From: Saprospiraceae bacterium
GTDB lineage: Bacteria > Bacteroidota > Bacteroidia > Chitinophagales > Saprospiraceae
Length of the DNA: 45,532 bases
Reading direction: 5' to 3'
Assembly (NCBI GenBank): GCA_027488855.1
Contig: JAIYAV010000359.1
Location: forward strand, 1-45,532
Position 1 is the stretch's first letter; every line of letters begins with the position of its first letter. The notes below the pieces were generated by a model, which saw only the letters and a list, made by a program, of their open reading frames with translations, was not told the DNA's origin and did no database searches. Made by a program: the position numbers and the translations under genes. This document shows positions 45,379-45,532 of this stretch, piece after piece.

Positions 45379-45532
45379 GAACTTAGATGCTACTGAGTTT
45401 TAATGACCCGAAATTACAACATTAAGGGTAAAAATGTGCTTTGGCGATACAATTTCATCAGTGAGAGAACCAATTCCATCCCATAAAAGCTCAATTCTAT
45501 AACATAATCTTAATGCGAAATCGTGAATCCCT

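Overview
The window looks like chromosome of a member of the Bacteroidota, most likely from the Saprospirales (Haliscomenobacter- or Lewinella-like). This is inferred from three things: a short ~290-residue primary sigma factor, two proteins with type IX secretion (T9SS) C-terminal sorting domains, and several TAnnTTTG-type -7 promoter boxes. Families typical of the phylum also occur (DUF5723 barrel, START-like protein, the HTH-membrane-sensor architecture at the left end). No rRNA, tRNA, CRISPR array or complete insertion sequence was seen.

Layout. 1-5.2 kb: a partial open frame, a membrane-anchored HTH-like protein, a secreted LamG-like protein, and a two-gene unit of a lipoprotein and a secreted propeller-like protein. 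5.4-8.4 kb: a toxin-antitoxin pair (antitoxin plus RelE/ParE toxin), a GH27 alpha-galactosidase, and a DUF2975 membrane protein with its small HTH regulator. 8.5-12.7 kb: a cholesterol-dependent-cytolysin-like protein and catalase-peroxidase KatG. 12.7-18.5 kb: a rearranged patch with a DUF4345 protein, a small lipoprotein, two DUF433 antitoxin-like genes without toxins, two large palindromes, two relics of a helicase 3' end, and the intact 1131-residue nuclease-helicase. 18.7-26.4 kb: a flavin amine oxidase, a T9SS-exported subtilase, an AddB-like PD-(D/E)XK nuclease and a START-like protein. 26.9-31 kb: sigma factor RpoD, an Lrp/AsnC regulator, a Uma2 nuclease-like protein and a C-terminal processing protease. 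31.2-39.1 kb: a six-repeat CHRD T9SS protein, an SDR dehydrogenase, a sugar-acid dehydratase of the IlvD/Edd family and an SPFH/band 7 protein. 39.2-45.4 kb: a YncE-propeller/phosphoesterase, a DUF5723 barrel, and an AAA ATPase plus TOPRIM (DUF4276) pair at the right edge.

The most interesting points are these. (i) The secreted CDC-fold protein seems to have lost the cholesterol-binding undecapeptide and carries a different acidic C-terminal domain. (ii) The ATPase/TOPRIM operon resembles OLD/PARIS/AbiL-type defence pairs. (iii) The patch at 13-15 kb holds degraded copies of the helicase 3' end and toxin-less DUF433 genes. (iv) The intergenic spaces hold an unusual number of long nested palindromes. 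Four are unique in this window (158-302 bp), and two families occur twice each; three of those four family copies lie between convergent genes, and in one family the arms supply the stop codons of the neighbouring genes.

Most genes appear to be single transcription units. Likely operons are 5209->3001, 5489->5996, 7570->8328, 26376->23272 and 45378->43540. All assignments come from reading motifs in the sequence; no database search was run.
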